Source: Acetatifactor sp. (GTDB taxonomy: Bacteria; Bacillota; Clostridia; Lachnospirales; Lachnospiraceae). Taken from it: DNA of 55,442 bases. Where the stretch lies: the NCBI GenBank assembly GCA_029055435.1, contig JAIDDH010000072.1, positions 1 to 55,442 of the forward strand. The letters run 5' to 3'. Under the pieces are notes generated by a model. It was not told the origin of the DNA and did not search any database. It worked only from the letters and a program-made list of their open reading frames with translations. The position numbers and the translations under genes were made by a program. Below are positions 16,897 through 26,413 of this stretch, piece by piece (within the stretch, counting starts at the first letter, position 1; each line of letters starts with the position of its first letter).

Positions 16897-17394
16897 ATGC
16901 AAAAGAAAGTTTTTCAGTTGTTAGTTGACAATACCTCCGGGGTTTTGAGCCGGATTTCGGGGCTCTTTTCCCGCAGAGGCTATAATATAGAGAGTATCAC
17001 AGCGGGCGTGACGGCGGATTCCAGATACACGCGGATTACGATTGTGACAAGCGGTGACGACGAGATTTTGGAACAGATAGAAAAGCAGCTGGCAAAGCTG
17101 GTGGACATTCGGGATATCAAGGAATTGAAGCCTGACGAGAGTGTTTACAGAGAGCTGGTGATGATCAAGGTGAAAGCCATGGCGGAACAGCGCCAGAGCA
17201 TCTCGGCGATTGTGGACATCTTCCGTGCAAAGATTATCGATGTGGCGCCGGAGTGCATGATTATCGAACTTACGGGCAATCAGTCCAAGATTGAAGCGTT
17301 TATCGGACTTTTGGACGATTATGAGATCCTTGAGATTGCGCGCACAGGTATTGCGGGGCTCTGCAGGGGTATAGAGAATGTCACCATGCTGTGA
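16897..17394 (+). CDS. ilvN: Acetolactate synthase small subunit, copy 2
   Basis: A 165-residue regulatory subunit with the same two-domain plan as the first copy: ACT domain with VDNTSGVLSRISGLFSRRGY and a C-terminal domain ending ILEIARTGIAGLCRG. By its SGLFSRRGYNIESI motif it is closer to canonical IlvN/IlvH than copy 1. ATG 16897 follows GGGAAGGA. It has its own consensus promoter and runs into ilvC, so its expression may be set separately from that of ilvB. Having two small subunits could give two feedback settings, which is inference. Confidence 0.88.
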   Translation: MQKKVFQLLVDNTSGVLSRISGLFSRRGYNIESITAGVTADSRYTRITIVTSGDDEILEQIEKQLAKLVDIRDIKELKPDESVYRELVMIKVKAMAEQRQSISAIVDIFRAKIIDVAPECMIIELTGNQSKIEAFIGLLDDYEILEIARTGIAGLCRGIENVTML

Positions 17395-17468
17395 GAGAAG
17401 TTATGTTAGCTCTAGGAGATTGCTCCTATCAGTTATATATGTATTTTAATATCTTTTTTAAACAATAA

Positions 17469-18503
<1,035 letters not shown>

Positions 18504-18520
18504 AAACGGCTGTTTATGAC

Positions 18521-18556
18521 GGGAGGATGCAAAAAAATGCATCCTCCCTCTTTTGT
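18521..18556 (+). terminator. Rho-independent terminator of the ilv operon
   Basis: GGGAGGATGCA and TGCATCCTCCC form a perfect 11-bp stem with an A-rich loop, followed by TCTTTTGT. Confidence 0.9.
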
Positions 18557-18613
18557 ATGGGTCATTTGATGCCGATAATAACATAAATATTGTCAATCAG
18601 GGCAATTGAGAGA

Positions 18614-18643
18614 TTGACAAATATTTGACTTTAGGCTTATATT
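18614..18643 (+). promoter_or_regulatory. Promoter of the FecR/cyclase cluster
   Basis: TTGACA and TATATT with an 18-base spacer (17 if TTATAT is used), about 75 bases before ATG 18723. Confidence 0.7.
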
Positions 18644-18722
18644 AATTTATGGAAGTAAAGGATTTAACTGGAAAGCAGAAAGTCAAAAACAGAAATTGGA
18701 AATGGAAAGGCAGGCATGCAAC

Positions 18723-20258
18723 ATGGAAAAGAGGATAAGTCAGAAAACAATATTGGCGATTTCCGCTGCGGTGGTTGCATTGATCGTCATTGTTTCAGGG
18801 GTACTGATATGGAAGAATCAGCATCAGTCCTACCGCTCCATTAAAATCGTGGAAATGGACGGGACAGTGACTATCGACAGAGAAGGAATCTCCGGTCTCA
18901 ATGCGTCAGTGAACATGAATCTGGTCTCAGGCGATTATCTGACCACAGGGCAGGATGCCTATGTGGTATTGCGTCTGGACACGGATAAATATGTGATGCT
19001 TGGCGAGTGCGGGGCCATGAAAGTAAACGCTCAGGGAACCGAGGCCGCCGCCAGGACTTCCATACAATTGGAAGCGGGCAGTGTGTTGAGTGAAATTCAG
19101 AACCCGCTGGGTCAGGATGCCTCCTATGATATAGTGACCCCCAACGCTACCATGTCGGTCAGAGGAACAGTATTTGAGGTGCGCAAGAATGAAAGTGAGA
19201 ACGCCGATGAGGAGGGAACTATTTCAGTCCTTGTCTATGACGGCTGCGTGGCAGTTGCTCCGGACGGAGCGGAGCCCCGTGAGTATCACGCCGGGGAATA
19301 TACTGAGTTTACCGACAGCGCTCCTGTAAAGTTTTTGACAGAGCAGGGCACTATCACAGAAGAACAGATGAATGGGCAGATGCTGGAGCGTCTGCGAAAA
19401 ATAGAGCAGTCGGGAAGGGCGCTGAATATGGATGTGATTACGGCTCTTGCTTCTGCAGAGTCCGAGACGCCTTCCTCCGAGGAAGAGCAGACATCAGCTT
19501 CAGCGGAAACAACAGTTTCCGGTGAGAAAGAGACCGGTGAGAATGCGACAGTGCCTTCCGCAGAGAAGTCTACGGAACCGTCCCAGGCGACGACTACCGC
19601 GCCGGTGAAAGAGAATCCTACGAAGCCTTCTGTAACGGCACCGACAGAGTCGTCGGAACCCGAGTCTGTTCCGGAGTCAACGGAGGCAGAGTCTGAGGAG
19701 GATGATTCGGACGATAAGCCCCCGAAGAAAAAACCGTCGAAGCCAAAGCCCACAGAGGAGCCTACGGAATCTTCTTCAGAGGAGCCTTCGACAGAAGAAC
19801 CTTCTTCAGAAGAACCTTCCTCAGAGGAGCCTTCGACAGAAGAACCCGCTAAAAAATGCAGAGTGGCCTATTATCTGCCCTACATTGCGTTATGGGGCGA
19901 TGATTGGGACGGCAGCAAGTATTCTACTATTATGGATACCGCACCCATTAATTTTGTTGAGAACAATTCCGTTGACAGCGGAAGTAAGCTGCAGAAGCCG
20001 GCGGATGTCACAGTGAGCATGACACCAGAGGGATGGATTCCCGAGAAGTCGGATCTCACTCATGTAGGCTGGTGTACGATAGACGGAAAAGTGTGGGATT
20101 ATGATAAAGATGTAGTGACGGAGGATACCGCTCTGTATCCTATTTGGAAGGATAAAGAGGGCAGGAAGTATTATCCTTATATTCACAAGACAGAAACCAA
20201 GACTTATCCTTGTAACAGTATTATTGAGAATTCCAAGCCGGAAGTTCCCAAATCATAG
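18723..20258 (+). CDS. FecR-domain surface protein with Ser/Glu/Pro linker and Listeria-Bacteroides-type repeat
   Basis: A 511-residue membrane-anchored protein. Residues 9-29 are a membrane helix; 38-190 match a FecR domain (VEMDGTVTIDREG, GDYLTTGQDAYVVLRLD, DIVTPNATMSVRGTVFEV). Residues 245-376 are low-complexity Ser/Thr/Glu/Pro, typical of a wall-spanning linker. Residues 420-476 resemble an InlB B-repeat/Flg_new unit (GWIPEKSDLTHVGWCTIDGK, then a D-x-ALYPIW ending). ATG 18723 is preferred; earlier in-frame TTG 18696 and ATG 18702 lack a better site. The next gene, a CHASE2 cyclase, begins nine bases after the stop, and FecR and CHASE2-cyclase genes are known neighbours in bacteria. The protein may feed an envelope signal to that cyclase, by inference. 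Confidence 0.82.
   Translation: MEKRISQKTILAISAAVVALIVIVSGVLIWKNQHQSYRSIKIVEMDGTVTIDREGISGLNASVNMNLVSGDYLTTGQDAYVVLRLDTDKYVMLGECGAMKVNAQGTEAAARTSIQLEAGSVLSEIQNPLGQDASYDIVTPNATMSVRGTVFEVRKNESENADEEGTISVLVYDGCVAVAPDGAEPREYHAGEYTEFTDSAPVKFLTEQGTITEEQMNGQMLERLRKIEQSGRALNMDVITALASAESETPSSEEEQTSASAETTVSGEKETGENATVPSAEKSTEPSQATTTAPVKENPTKPSVTAPTESSEPESVPESTEAESEEDDSDDKPPKKKPSKPKPTEEPTESSSEEPSTEEPSSEEPSSEEPSTEEPAKKCRVAYYLPYIALWGDDWDGSKYSTIMDTAPINFVENNSVDSGSKLQKPADVTVSMTPEGWIPEKSDLTHVGWCTIDGKVWDYDKDVVTEDTALYPIWKDKEGRKYYPYIHKTETKTYPCNSIIENSKPEVPKS
19773..19847 (+). repeat. In-frame tandem repeat coding for the Ser/Glu/Pro linker
   Basis: Two 30-base units (19773-19802 and 19818-19847, differing at a couple of bases) flank a 15-base half unit. 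They encode repeats of SSEEPSTEEP in the FecR protein. Length variation between strains is likely. Confidence 0.8.
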
Positions 20259-20267
20259 GGTAATATA

Positions 20268-22106
20268 ATGAAAGATAAAAATAAATCGACACAGGGGGCA
20301 AGGCTGGTATTGCTCACAGCCTTGGCCGGATTTCTGGCAGGGGTGCTTGCGTATGCGGCACCCTTTGACAGTGGAGAATTATGGCTGGGTGACAGCCTTT
20401 TTGTTCATGAGAAGTCGGTGGACAACAGAATCAAAATCATTGGAATAGACGAAGCTTCCCTGCAAGAGCTGGGGCCTTTTTCCGGGTGGAGCAGACAGCA
20501 GGCGGCGGATTTGCTCAATGCTTTTGACGAGGCATATGCTCCGGCCGTGATTGCTTTCGATATCAATTATTTCGGCGGGCACGACGAAGAGGGCGACAGA
20601 GCTCTGGCGGAGGCTGCGGCGAAGTATGACAATGTGGTGATGGCCTCCTATATCTCCTATGAGGCCAAACTGGAGCCGCAGGCTGACGGTAGTCTTCAGA
20701 TGAATACCATGCATGTGGCGCAGGTTGAGAAACCCTATGAAGCCCTGGATGCGGTGAGTTATAACGGCTTTACCAACACTGTGCAGGATACGGATAATTA
20801 TGTACGGCGCGCTCTGCTCTCGGTGGACTGGAGCGGAGAGACCACCTATAATTTTGCATATGAGGTCTATGCCAGATACATGCAGTCTATGGGACAGAAT
20901 GGCGGGGAGGATGCTTCGTCTCTTCTTGTGCCGGCCACAGACAGTCGGGGAATTTACGGTTTTGACTATACGGCTGCACCGGGCATGTATGAGGTGTATT
21001 CTTATGCGGATGTGGCTGCGGGCCGCTGTGATACCAGAGTGTTTCAGGATTGTATTGTGCTGGTGGGGGCCTATTGTTCCGGAATGATGGATCAGTATAT
21101 GGTGCCCATTGCCCGAAGCACAGTCATGAATGGAGTGGAAGGACAGGCGAACCATGTAAATGCGCTTTTGGAGGGCAGGACCTTCCGTGAGCTGCCGGGA
21201 TGGTGCGGCGCATTGCTGGCGGCAGTTATCGTGGGCGGTTATGTATGGCTTGTCTCTCACAGCCGTTTTCAGGTAGGAATGGTGGGAGGTCTGCTCCTTG
21301 AGGGCATTCTGTTGGGAGCGGCAAAGCTTTTGTATACCCAGGGGCTATATTGGAAATGTCTGACGCCTGTTTTGGGAGTGGCTATTGTGGCTCTTGTCAG
21401 GGTGGTGACGGGCTATCTTCTGGAGCGTGTGCGCAAGAAAAAAATACTGGATGTGTTCCGCACCTATATGGCGCCTCAGGTGGTGGATGAACTGGCCAGA
21501 ACCAAGAATTTCCAGGTGGAGCTGGGCGGAAGAAATCAGGAGATCGCAGTACTGTTTGTGGATATCAGAGGCTTCACCTCATTGTCCGAGAGTCTTACCC
21601 CTGGTGAAGTGGTAGGGATACTGAACCGTTATCTGGGGCAGGTGACAGAAGCCATTTTTAGACATGAGGGAACGCTGGATAAATTTATCGGAGACGCCGT
21701 GATGGCGGTGTATAACGCGCCTTTGGATGTGGAGGATTATCCGCTGAAGGCGGTGCTGACAGGACTGGATATCGTGAAAGCTGTGGAGGGCCTGAACGAA
21801 GGGCTGAAGCGGGACTTCAATGTGGAGATTGCCTGCGGTGTGGGAATCCACTGCGGGAGAGCTATCGTGGGCAATATCGGCTGCGATTTCCGCATGGATT
21901 ATACGGCCATAGGAGACACGGTAAACACTGCGGAGAGACTGGAGAGTATCGCAAAGAGCGGACAGGTGCTTCTCAGCGAGGAGATGTACGAGAGGGTAAA
22001 ACAGCATTTTCACGCAGAGTTTCTGGGTGAGCATACATTAAAGGGGAAACAGGAAAAGATCAAAGTATTCCTTGTTGAAGAATCAGCATCAGAATTTGGA
22101 GGATAA
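20268..22106 (+). CDS. CHASE2-domain class III adenylate cyclase
   Basis: A 612-residue membrane sensor cyclase. An N-terminal helix (11-30) leads into an extracellular CHASE2 domain (about 35-305: KIIGIDEASLQELGPFSGWS, PAVIAFDINYFGG), then three helices (about 310-388) and a cytoplasmic class III cyclase domain (about 420-605). All catalytic positions are present: metal Asp432 (FVDIRGFTS) and Asp476 (DKFIGDAVMAVYNAP), adenine-selecting Lys472 and Asp544 (RMDYTAIGDT), and transition-state Asn553 and Arg557. This predicts ATP to cAMP rather than cGMP. A HD-GYP gene follows four bases after the stop. Confidence 0.92.
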   Translation: MKDKNKSTQGARLVLLTALAGFLAGVLAYAAPFDSGELWLGDSLFVHEKSVDNRIKIIGIDEASLQELGPFSGWSRQQAADLLNAFDEAYAPAVIAFDINYFGGHDEEGDRALAEAAAKYDNVVMASYISYEAKLEPQADGSLQMNTMHVAQVEKPYEALDAVSYNGFTNTVQDTDNYVRRALLSVDWSGETTYNFAYEVYARYMQSMGQNGGEDASSLLVPATDSRGIYGFDYTAAPGMYEVYSYADVAAGRCDTRVFQDCIVLVGAYCSGMMDQYMVPIARSTVMNGVEGQANHVNALLEGRTFRELPGWCGALLAAVIVGGYVWLVSHSRFQVGMVGGLLLEGILLGAAKLLYTQGLYWKCLTPVLGVAIVALVRVVTGYLLERVRKKKILDVFRTYMAPQVVDELARTKNFQVELGGRNQEIAVLFVDIRGFTSLSESLTPGEVVGILNRYLGQVTEAIFRHEGTLDKFIGDAVMAVYNAPLDVEDYPLKAVLTGLDIVKAVEGLNEGLKRDFNVEIACGVGIHCGRAIVGNIGCDFRMDYTAIGDTVNTAERLESIAKSGQVLLSEEMYERVKQHFHAEFLGEHTLKGKQEKIKVFLVEESASEFGG

Positions 22107-22109
22107 GTT

Positions 22110-23615
22110 TTGAGGATAAGGATGGAACAGAAGACTCAGGCAGATAAAATATTGGAAATCGGCATTCTGCTGGCTGCAGAGAGAAATTATGACGAATTGT
22201 TGTCCAAGATTGTGGACTGCGCCATGGAACTGACATGCAGCGACGGCGGAACCCTCTACCTGTATGAAGAGGACCAATTAAAGTTTTGTATCACCAAAAC
22301 GGTGTCCCGCCATGTCAACCGCAAGGGAATGAGCGGAGAGCAATATCCGCCGGTTGCCATGGATGAGAGGAATGTCTGCGCATATTCTGCCATACACCGG
22401 CAGCTGCTGAACATAGACGATGTGTACAGTTGTGAGGAGTTTAATTTCAGCGGACCCAGAGAGTATGATAAATTGACAGGGTATCACACCCAGTCCATGC
22501 TGGTCTTTCCTCTGGTGAATCACGAGGAGAAGCTGGTGGGTGTGGTGCAGCTTATCAATGCCCAGAATGAGGCGAAGGATGTGGTGCCCTATAAAAAAGA
22601 ATACGAAAAGATACTGGAGTCTCTGGGGTCTCAGGCTGCGGTGGCTGTCTCCAACATGAAGTATGTCCAGGAGATGGAACAGCTGATGTTCACCATCACA
22701 CAGGTGTTCACGGACGCTATAGACACCCGTATTCCCTACAATTATTATCACTCCCGGAATGTCTGGCTCTATGCCAAAGTGCTGGTGGATTACATCAACA
22801 GACAGCATGAGCAGGGGCTGTGCGAACATTGTTTCACGGCTGAGGAGCGGGATGAGCTCCTGATGGCCGCGTTGATGCATGATATCGGGAAGATGGTCAT
22901 TCCCAATGAGGTGATTAATAAGAAGACCCGTCTGGACAAGAGACAGCCCTTGGTGGAGGAGCGTTTTGACCATTTGGCTTCTCTGTACTATATCGATTAT
23001 TTGGAGGGCAGAATAGACAAAGAGAAGTGGACAAAAGCCAGCGAATATCTGACACAGGCCAAAGAGTACACGGAGAAAATCAACACAATGCCGAACCTGT
23101 CGGATGAGGATATCGCTTATATCACAGATTTGGCATCAAAGACATACATAGGCGCAGACGGCAGACAGATTCCTTATCTGACGCAGGAGGAGACGGAATG
23201 CCTGACGGTGAAGAGGGGTAATCTGACGCAGGAAGAGAGGGACATTATCTGTTCCCATGTCACATACACGGAAACCTATCTGAGAAAGATGAATTTCGGG
23301 AAAAGGTATCCGCATATCATTCAGTGGACCGGGGCGCATCACGAATATCTGGACGGAAGCGGTTATCCCAGAGGGCTGAAGGGGGATGAGATTCCTTTTG
23401 AGGCCAGAATCCTGACAGTGATTGATATGTTTGAAGCTCTGACCAGCGCCGACCGTCCGTACAAGAAGTCCATTCAGGACGACAAGGCGTTTGCCATGCT
23501 TGCAGATATGGCGGCAGAGGGCAAAATCGACGAACAGGTACGGGAATTATTTCAGGCGGCTTATAGGGAGATGGACGAGAAACCTCCGTTGTCCCAATGG
23601 AAGAATGAGTCATAG
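22110..23615 (+). CDS. GAF / HD-GYP domain phosphodiesterase-like protein
   Basis: A 501-residue cytoplasmic protein: GAF domain (about 10-185: LLSKIVDCAMELTCSDGGTL) and HD-GYP domain (about 195-490). The HD pair is H257-D258 (LMHDIGKMVIP) and the later motif HHEYLDGSGYP is at 410-420, so the metal ligands and GYP are intact. Between them, residues about 275-375 form an insertion absent from ordinary HD-GYP domains. The TTG at 22110 is chosen because GGAGG stands seven bases before it, inside the end of the cyclase gene; ATG 22122 is an alternative. c-di-GMP hydrolysis is the family activity; the context with a cAMP-making enzyme makes the real substrate worth testing. Confidence 0.88.
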   Translation: MRIRMEQKTQADKILEIGILLAAERNYDELLSKIVDCAMELTCSDGGTLYLYEEDQLKFCITKTVSRHVNRKGMSGEQYPPVAMDERNVCAYSAIHRQLLNIDDVYSCEEFNFSGPREYDKLTGYHTQSMLVFPLVNHEEKLVGVVQLINAQNEAKDVVPYKKEYEKILESLGSQAAVAVSNMKYVQEMEQLMFTITQVFTDAIDTRIPYNYYHSRNVWLYAKVLVDYINRQHEQGLCEHCFTAEERDELLMAALMHDIGKMVIPNEVINKKTRLDKRQPLVEERFDHLASLYYIDYLEGRIDKEKWTKASEYLTQAKEYTEKINTMPNLSDEDIAYITDLASKTYIGADGRQIPYLTQEETECLTVKRGNLTQEERDIICSHVTYTETYLRKMNFGKRYPHIIQWTGAHHEYLDGSGYPRGLKGDEIPFEARILTVIDMFEALTSADRPYKKSIQDDKAFAMLADMAAEGKIDEQVRELFQAAYREMDEKPPLSQWKNES

Positions 23616-23634
23616 AATGTGAGGTATAACAGAC

Positions 23635-24426
23635 ATGACAGATAATAGGAAGGTAACTCATATTATCCCCAATCTGCAGGATTTGGATACTTATGTGGAA
23701 TTGGCCGAAAAACATTCTCTCGGGTTTGAATATAATGATTTTTTTAATCCGGCTCTGCTGGACGACAAAGAGGCTCTGGCACAGCGCATTGCTTTATATA
23801 AAAGCCTCGGCAGGCCAGAGGGAATCGATACCATGCACGGCGCTTTTTATGATATTGTTCCCTTCAGCTGGGACAGCGGTATCAGCAGACACAGCATCTA
23901 TCGTATGCAGCAGTCAGTGGACATTGCAGGACAGCTGGGCTGTCGCGGCGTTGTCTTTCACACCGGGTTGATGCCCGGGCTGGTGGGAGATCACAAATTT
24001 CGCTCCAACTGGCTGAGGGTTATGGCTGACACCGTGCGGATGCTGCTTAGACAGAATGATAAGATAGAAATTTACTGTGAAAATATGTTTGACGAATCCC
24101 CTCTGGAGCTGGCAGAGCTGGCGGCAATGCTGGAGGAGGACAAGCGTTTTGGAATCTGTCTTGACATCGGGCATATGCTGTTAGTCACAGATAAACCGGA
24201 GCAGTGGCTTGATGTAATGGGGCCTTATGTGCGCCATTTTCATGTAAATGACAATCATCTGAATCGTGATGAGCATCTGGCGCTGGGATGCGGTAAGATT
24301 GACTGGCCGCATATTTTTGAGCTGATTCAGGAGCATGACCTGTTGAAGTGCAGTATGCTTTTGGAAGTGAGCGGTCTGGATAAGATCGGAACAAGTCTGG
24401 ACTACCTTCAGACTTGCGGCCTTTGA
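23635..24426 (+). CDS. Sugar phosphate isomerase/epimerase-like TIM-barrel protein
   Basis: A 263-residue protein of the xylose isomerase-like TIM-barrel family (AP_endonuc_2 superfamily). The metal-ligand pattern is visible: Glu in YCENMFDES, Asp and His in CLDIGHML, His in HFHVNDNH and Glu in MLLEVSG. The substrate cannot be deduced. The gene starts 19 bases after the HD-GYP gene with a weak site and is probably in the same transcript. Endonuclease IV is less likely because the full set of nine Nfo metal ligands is not evident. Confidence 0.82.
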   Translation: MTDNRKVTHIIPNLQDLDTYVELAEKHSLGFEYNDFFNPALLDDKEALAQRIALYKSLGRPEGIDTMHGAFYDIVPFSWDSGISRHSIYRMQQSVDIAGQLGCRGVVFHTGLMPGLVGDHKFRSNWLRVMADTVRMLLRQNDKIEIYCENMFDESPLELAELAAMLEEDKRFGICLDIGHMLLVTDKPEQWLDVMGPYVRHFHVNDNHLNRDEHLALGCGKIDWPHIFELIQEHDLLKCSMLLEVSGLDKIGTSLDYLQTCGL

Positions 24427-24444
24427 TGCGGCCGGGAGAAGTGT

Positions 24445-26265
24445 ATGAGCGAAAGTTCAAAAAATTCATTCGAGAGGAAGATGCGGCCCCCGAAGGGAAT
24501 CGAGCCGGAGACATGGATTGCGGAGTGTTACCGCAAATATGAAGGACATCCTCTGAAGATACTATTGGCTGTGTACAAGGGAAATTATCATAAGTTTGTG
24601 CTTGCTATTTTATTCTTTTTCATCAAGCACGCCTGTGTGTGGATTCTGCCCATCGTCACGGCCAATATCATAAACGACATTACTGCCGGGAATCCGGACT
24701 GTCTGCGCAACACGGTATTTTACACGATTCTGATGATTGTGCTGATTGCTGTGAATGTGCCCATGAATTATCTCTATACAGATTATAAGAGCCAGGCCAC
24801 GCGCTACGCGGAGACAGGGCTTAGAAAGGCTCTTATACGAAAGCTTCAGCAGCTTTCCATCGCTTATCATGTGGAGACCCGCTCAGGGCGGCTGCAGTCC
24901 AAGATCATGCGGGATGTGGAGGCTGTGGAGGGTCTTACCACCCAGATGTTTCTAAATGTGCTGAATATCGCGCTGAATATTATCGTGGCGCTGGTGGTGA
25001 CTGTCAACAAGAGTATCATAGTGTTTTTCTTCTTTCTGCTGACTACGCCCATCGCGGCGGTCTCCATGGTGACCTTCCGCAGTGTGATGAAAAAGCGCAA
25101 TGCTGAATTCAGAAAAGAGATGGAGGAGACCTCTGCCCGGGTCATGGAGATGGTGGAGCTGATTCCTGTGACAAGGGCCCATGCTCTGGAAGAGGAAGAA
25201 GTGCAGAAGATGAGCAGCCAGCTCTTTGCCGTGGCGGAGAAAGGCTATAAGCTGGATCTGATACAGGCGCTGTTCGGCTCCGTGGGCTGGGCTATCTTTC
25301 AGATATTCCAGGTGATCTGTCTCGGATTTACGGCATATCTGGCGCTGCAGAGCCAGATTATGGTGGGAGATATTGCTCTCTATCAGAATTATTTTGCAAC
25401 GATTGTCAATCAGGTATCAGCCATCATCGCGCTGGTGCCGGTTATTGCAAAGGGTATAGAGTCTGTCACCTCCATCGGCGAGGTGATTTTGTCTGATGAT
25501 GTGGAGAGCAATGATGGCAAAAGAAAAATTGCGGACGTGCAGGGCAGATTTACTTTTCAGGATGTATACTTTGGCTATAAGGATGGCGGAAAGAATACTT
25601 TAAACGGCCTGAATCTGGAGGTGGCGCCCGGGGAGACCCTCGCTCTGGTGGGAGAGTCGGGAGTGGGCAAGACCACCATTCTGAACATGGTGATCGGTTT
25701 TTATCTCACCGACAGAGGACAGGTTCTGCTGGACGGACAGAATTTAAACGAGATTGATTTACGCAGCTACCGGAAGTATCTGGCGGTAGTGCCCCAGACC
25801 TCGATTCTCTTTTCAGGCACCATACGGGACAATATCACCTACGGCTGTGAGAATGTGACGGACGCACAATTGGATCAAGTCATACGGGCCGCCAATTTAA
25901 AGGAGCTCATCGACTCGCTTCCGGACGGACTGGACACAAAGGTGGGAGAGCATGGCGGGAAGCTCTCGGGCGGTCAGAGACAGCGTGTTTCCATTGCTAG
26001 GGCGCTGATCCGCGATCCCAGAGTGATTGTGCTGGACGAAGCCACCTCCGCGTTGGACAGTATCTCGGAGAAGCTGATTCAGGAGGCGGTGAATAATCTT
26101 ACCGCAAACCGCACCACATTCATTGTGGCTCATCGGCTCTCCACGATCCGGGATGCGGACAAGATTGCGGTGATAGACGAGGGGCGCTGTGTAGAATATG
26201 GGACTTATGATGAGCTCATAGCGCTGCAGGGGAGATTTTATCAGATGAAGAAGATTCAGAGCTGA
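24445..26265 (+). CDS. ABC exporter (fused membrane and ATPase domains)
   Basis: A 606-residue half-transporter of the MsbA/MdlB type: six helices (about 45-335) then a nucleotide-binding domain (about 365-600) with Walker A GESGVGKT, Q-loop VVPQTSILFSG, signature LSGGQRQRVSIARAL, Walker B VIVLDEATSALD and switch AHRLST. It begins 18 bases after the isomerase gene, with GGGAGAAG before the ATG. As a half-transporter it must form a dimer; the substrate is unknown. It is complete and ends before the DedA leader hairpin. Confidence 0.92.
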   Translation: MSESSKNSFERKMRPPKGIEPETWIAECYRKYEGHPLKILLAVYKGNYHKFVLAILFFFIKHACVWILPIVTANIINDITAGNPDCLRNTVFYTILMIVLIAVNVPMNYLYTDYKSQATRYAETGLRKALIRKLQQLSIAYHVETRSGRLQSKIMRDVEAVEGLTTQMFLNVLNIALNIIVALVVTVNKSIIVFFFFLLTTPIAAVSMVTFRSVMKKRNAEFRKEMEETSARVMEMVELIPVTRAHALEEEEVQKMSSQLFAVAEKGYKLDLIQALFGSVGWAIFQIFQVICLGFTAYLALQSQIMVGDIALYQNYFATIVNQVSAIIALVPVIAKGIESVTSIGEVILSDDVESNDGKRKIADVQGRFTFQDVYFGYKDGGKNTLNGLNLEVAPGETLALVGESGVGKTTILNMVIGFYLTDRGQVLLDGQNLNEIDLRSYRKYLAVVPQTSILFSGTIRDNITYGCENVTDAQLDQVIRAANLKELIDSLPDGLDTKVGEHGGKLSGGQRQRVSIARALIRDPRVIVLDEATSALDSISEKLIQEAVNNLTANRTTFIVAHRLSTIRDADKIAVIDEGRCVEYGTYDELIALQGRFYQMKKIQS

Positions 26266-26340
26266 GTCTCTCAATCAAACGAATTTTAAGTAAAAATTTA
26301 GTTTTTCTTTGGATTTTTTTGTCGGCGGACTTTATTTTTA

Positions 26341-26412
26341 CCCCTTACACTGGTTGACAACGGACACGAGTTGTGTGGACTGTTGCTGTCAATCAGTGTA
26401 AGGGGGTTTTTT
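26341..26412 (+). promoter_or_regulatory. Terminator-like hairpin holding the DedA gene's ribosome binding site
   Basis: The 19-base arms 26341-26359 and 26387-26405 are complementary apart from one G.T pair; the loop is 27 bases. Six T residues follow (26407-26412), so it looks like a strong rho-independent terminator. The right arm ends in AGGGGG, the only plausible Shine-Dalgarno for ATG 26414. The hairpin would therefore both stop transcription and hide the ribosome binding site. A weak promoter (TTTGGA, 17 bases, TTTATT at 26308-26336) lies just upstream. Confidence 0.75.
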
Positions 26413-26413
26413 A

